In this document: one piece after another, positions 20,673-20,709 of the stretch
Position numbering within the stretch: the first letter of the stretch is position 1
Layout: each line of letters opens with the position of its first letter
Assembly: GCA_019648995.1 (NCBI GenBank)
Contig: BLXT01007071.1
Span: forward strand, 1,390,610 to 1,411,318
Length of the DNA: 20,709 nucleotides
Direction of reading: 5' to 3'
Origin: Plakobranchus ocellatus
Lineage: Eukaryota; Mollusca; Gastropoda; Plakobranchidae
Notes under the pieces: generated by a model
The model's input: the letters and a program-made list of their open reading frames with translations, nothing else
Told to the model about the DNA's origin: nothing
The model's database searches: none
Translations under genes and position numbers: made by a program

Positions 20673-20709
20673 TTTTTTTTTTTTTTTTATGTACCGCATT
20701 GAAGCGCTT
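20673..20709 (-). mobile_element. possible 3' end of a minus-strand retroposon, cut by the window edge
   Basis: Read on the minus strand, AAGCGCTTCAATGCGGTACAT is followed by about sixteen A residues. This resembles the GCGCT...GTACA plus A-tail ending seen in many animal LINE/SINE 3' ends. Only the last 37 bases are visible, so it is a weak call. Confidence 0.25.

Larger units (their letters stand above)
16376..20709 (+). other. long intron of the LRR gene, running off the window
   Basis: No further LRR-coding exon is recognisable. The consensus donor at 16376 means the gene should continue, so more than 4.3 kb of intron is inferred. It contains a tRNA-derived SINE-like element, a GC-richer patch (17690-17930), poly(A)/poly(T) runs, a pyrimidine-rich tract next to a CA repeat, and a possible retroposon end at the right edge. 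Confidence 0.55.

Noticed and set aside
1-20709. CRISPR array, bacterial operon or other prokaryotic system
   Set aside because: The genes are interrupted by GT-AG introns and there are no regular direct repeats with spacers.

Overview
This is an AT-rich animal (metazoan) genomic window with intron-split genes. Homopolymer runs, microsatellites and decayed retroposons fill the non-coding parts. The protein matches, the tRNA-derived SINE-like elements, an RTE-like LINE relic and scattered CTAGAT-type and AGGCCTA-type words suggest a lophotrochozoan, most likely a mollusc and perhaps a gastropod. That placement is inferred, not proven by any single sequence.

From about 240 to 9520, on the + strand, lie the last six coding exons of the proteasome ubiquitin receptor PSMD4/Rpn10. 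They cover the end of the N-terminal VWA domain, both ubiquitin-interacting motifs (UIM1, UIM2), the acidic linker, the conserved C-terminal block and the lysine-rich tail. All splice phases agree and every intron is GT-AG. The first exons lie upstream of the window. The first intron holds a tRNA-derived SINE-like element (about 590-860) with nested inverted repeats and a CA/TA microsatellite (about 1620-1690).

From 9521 to about 13300 is the 3' flank and intergenic space. It contains candidate poly(A) signals and a decayed LINE reverse-transcriptase relic (about 10660-11375). The relic runs into three diverged tandem copies of what appears to be its own 3' coding end (11375-11750). A TAA microsatellite lies at about 12785-12823.

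From about 13300 to the end of the window is the start of a second + strand gene. A TATA-less promoter is inferred from a CCAAT box, a perfect CRE palindrome and an AAGATGGC (YY1-like) site with a four-codon uORF. These are followed by a probable non-coding first exon ending at a GTGAGT donor. Exon 2 (start codon 15539) encodes a signal peptide and a cysteine-rich LRR N-cap. Exon 3 (16304-16375) is a 72-nt exon carrying exactly one leucine-rich repeat. The gene must continue past the window; the sequence from 16376 to 20709 looks like a long intron. It carries a second tRNA-derived SINE-like element with a 16-bp perfect palindrome, and possibly another retroposon end at the right edge.

The two genes are in tandem with about 3.8 kb between them, and nothing links their functions. 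I found no CRISPR array, no bacterial-type operon and no clear new multi-gene system. The most interesting signals are small: tandem in-frame splice acceptors in PSMD4, the structured SINE-like element, the triplicated LINE terminus, and the compact CRE/uORF promoter of the LRR gene.
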